Below, piece by piece: positions 63,870-64,000 of a DNA stretch of 64,000 bases (positions within the stretch are counted from its first letter, which is position 1; every line of letters starts with the position of its first letter). Under the pieces are notes generated by a model. The model was not told the origin of the DNA, did no database searches, and worked only from the letters and a program-made list of their open reading frames with translations. Position numbers and translations under genes: made by a program. This DNA is from Corydoras sp. C115 (taxonomy: Eukaryota; Chordata; Actinopteri; Siluriformes; Callichthyidae), in assembly GCA_019802505.1 (NCBI GenBank), contig JAFMOC010000857.1, forward strand, positions 62,001 through 126,000. The letters run 5' to 3'.

Positions 63870-63947
63870 GGGGATTATTCTACCCCTTTATTAGTTGAGG
63901 CCTGGGTCTCTGCCTCTGTCGGTGCTTCGGCTGACTGACACTGTGAG
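63870..63947 (-). repeat. Inverted copy of retroviral sequence
   Basis: The 78 bp are the reverse complement of 63312-63389 with about two mismatches. Either an inverted duplication or the edge of a second retroviral copy on the minus strand running out of the window. Confidence 0.85.
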
Positions 63948-64000
63948 AAGTTAATTATGGGGGATTTTAATTACTGTTTTTAGTAGATGGATATCATGAT

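Overview
This window looks like a transposon-rich stretch of a ray-finned (teleost) fish chromosome. The evidence is the mix of repeats: L2, Rex1 and R4/Rex6-type LINEs, Ty3/Gypsy elements with chromodomains, retroviral remnants, Tc1, hAT and CACTA/EnSpm DNA transposons, and more than 15 copies of one tRNA-headed SINE with a (GGAT)n-type tail. No rRNA, functional tRNA, CRISPR or prokaryotic operon was seen. Family names come from recognised motifs; no database search was run.

Region by region: 1-10.4 kb holds an L2 LINE with an open reverse transcriptase, a rearranged Tc1 element split by a Rex1 LINE, a small hAT element with perfect 8-bp target duplications, SINEs and one solo LTR. 10.76-16.07 kb is a very young Gypsy element (two 470-bp LTRs, TSD atctt). 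16.7-18.3 kb is a decayed multi-exon gene resembling the SAMD3-like proteins of fish CACTA elements. 18.56-21.07 kb is a non-autonomous LTR element whose only ORF is built from five in-frame tandem repeat arrays. 21.4-29.2 kb carries C2H2 zinc-finger loci: one broken array, one intact ten-finger ORF, and an upstream promoter and leader exon that also occur in inverted copies at 5.8/7.7 kb and 0.6 kb. 30.0-31.2 kb is a 16-bp minisatellite.

The centre (31.5-48.7 kb) is a five-layer nest. A SINE was split by a 16.9-kb DNA transposon with CCCAGATAGCAA inverted ends, which carries a DDE transposase and a DUF4806-like gene. An approximately 0.9-kb hAT element sits in an intron of that second gene. 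A 9.2-kb CACTA/EnSpm element sits in the hAT. A 5'-truncated L1-like retrocopy sits in the CACTA transposase, flanked by an unusually long (about 142-bp) duplication. Target duplications, or the reconstructed empty site, support each layer.

49.2-50.3 kb is a second SINE that carries an end of the same large transposon at the same SINE position, plus two LTR fragments. 51.5-60.5 kb is an older minus-strand Gypsy element (TSD aatat) whose 3' LTR was split by an R4/Rex6-like LINE inserted in an (AT)n tract. 60.55-64 kb contains endogenous-retrovirus remnants, SINE pieces and microsatellites. The only plausible host coding sequence is the zinc-finger family; everything else recognised is mobile DNA or its debris.
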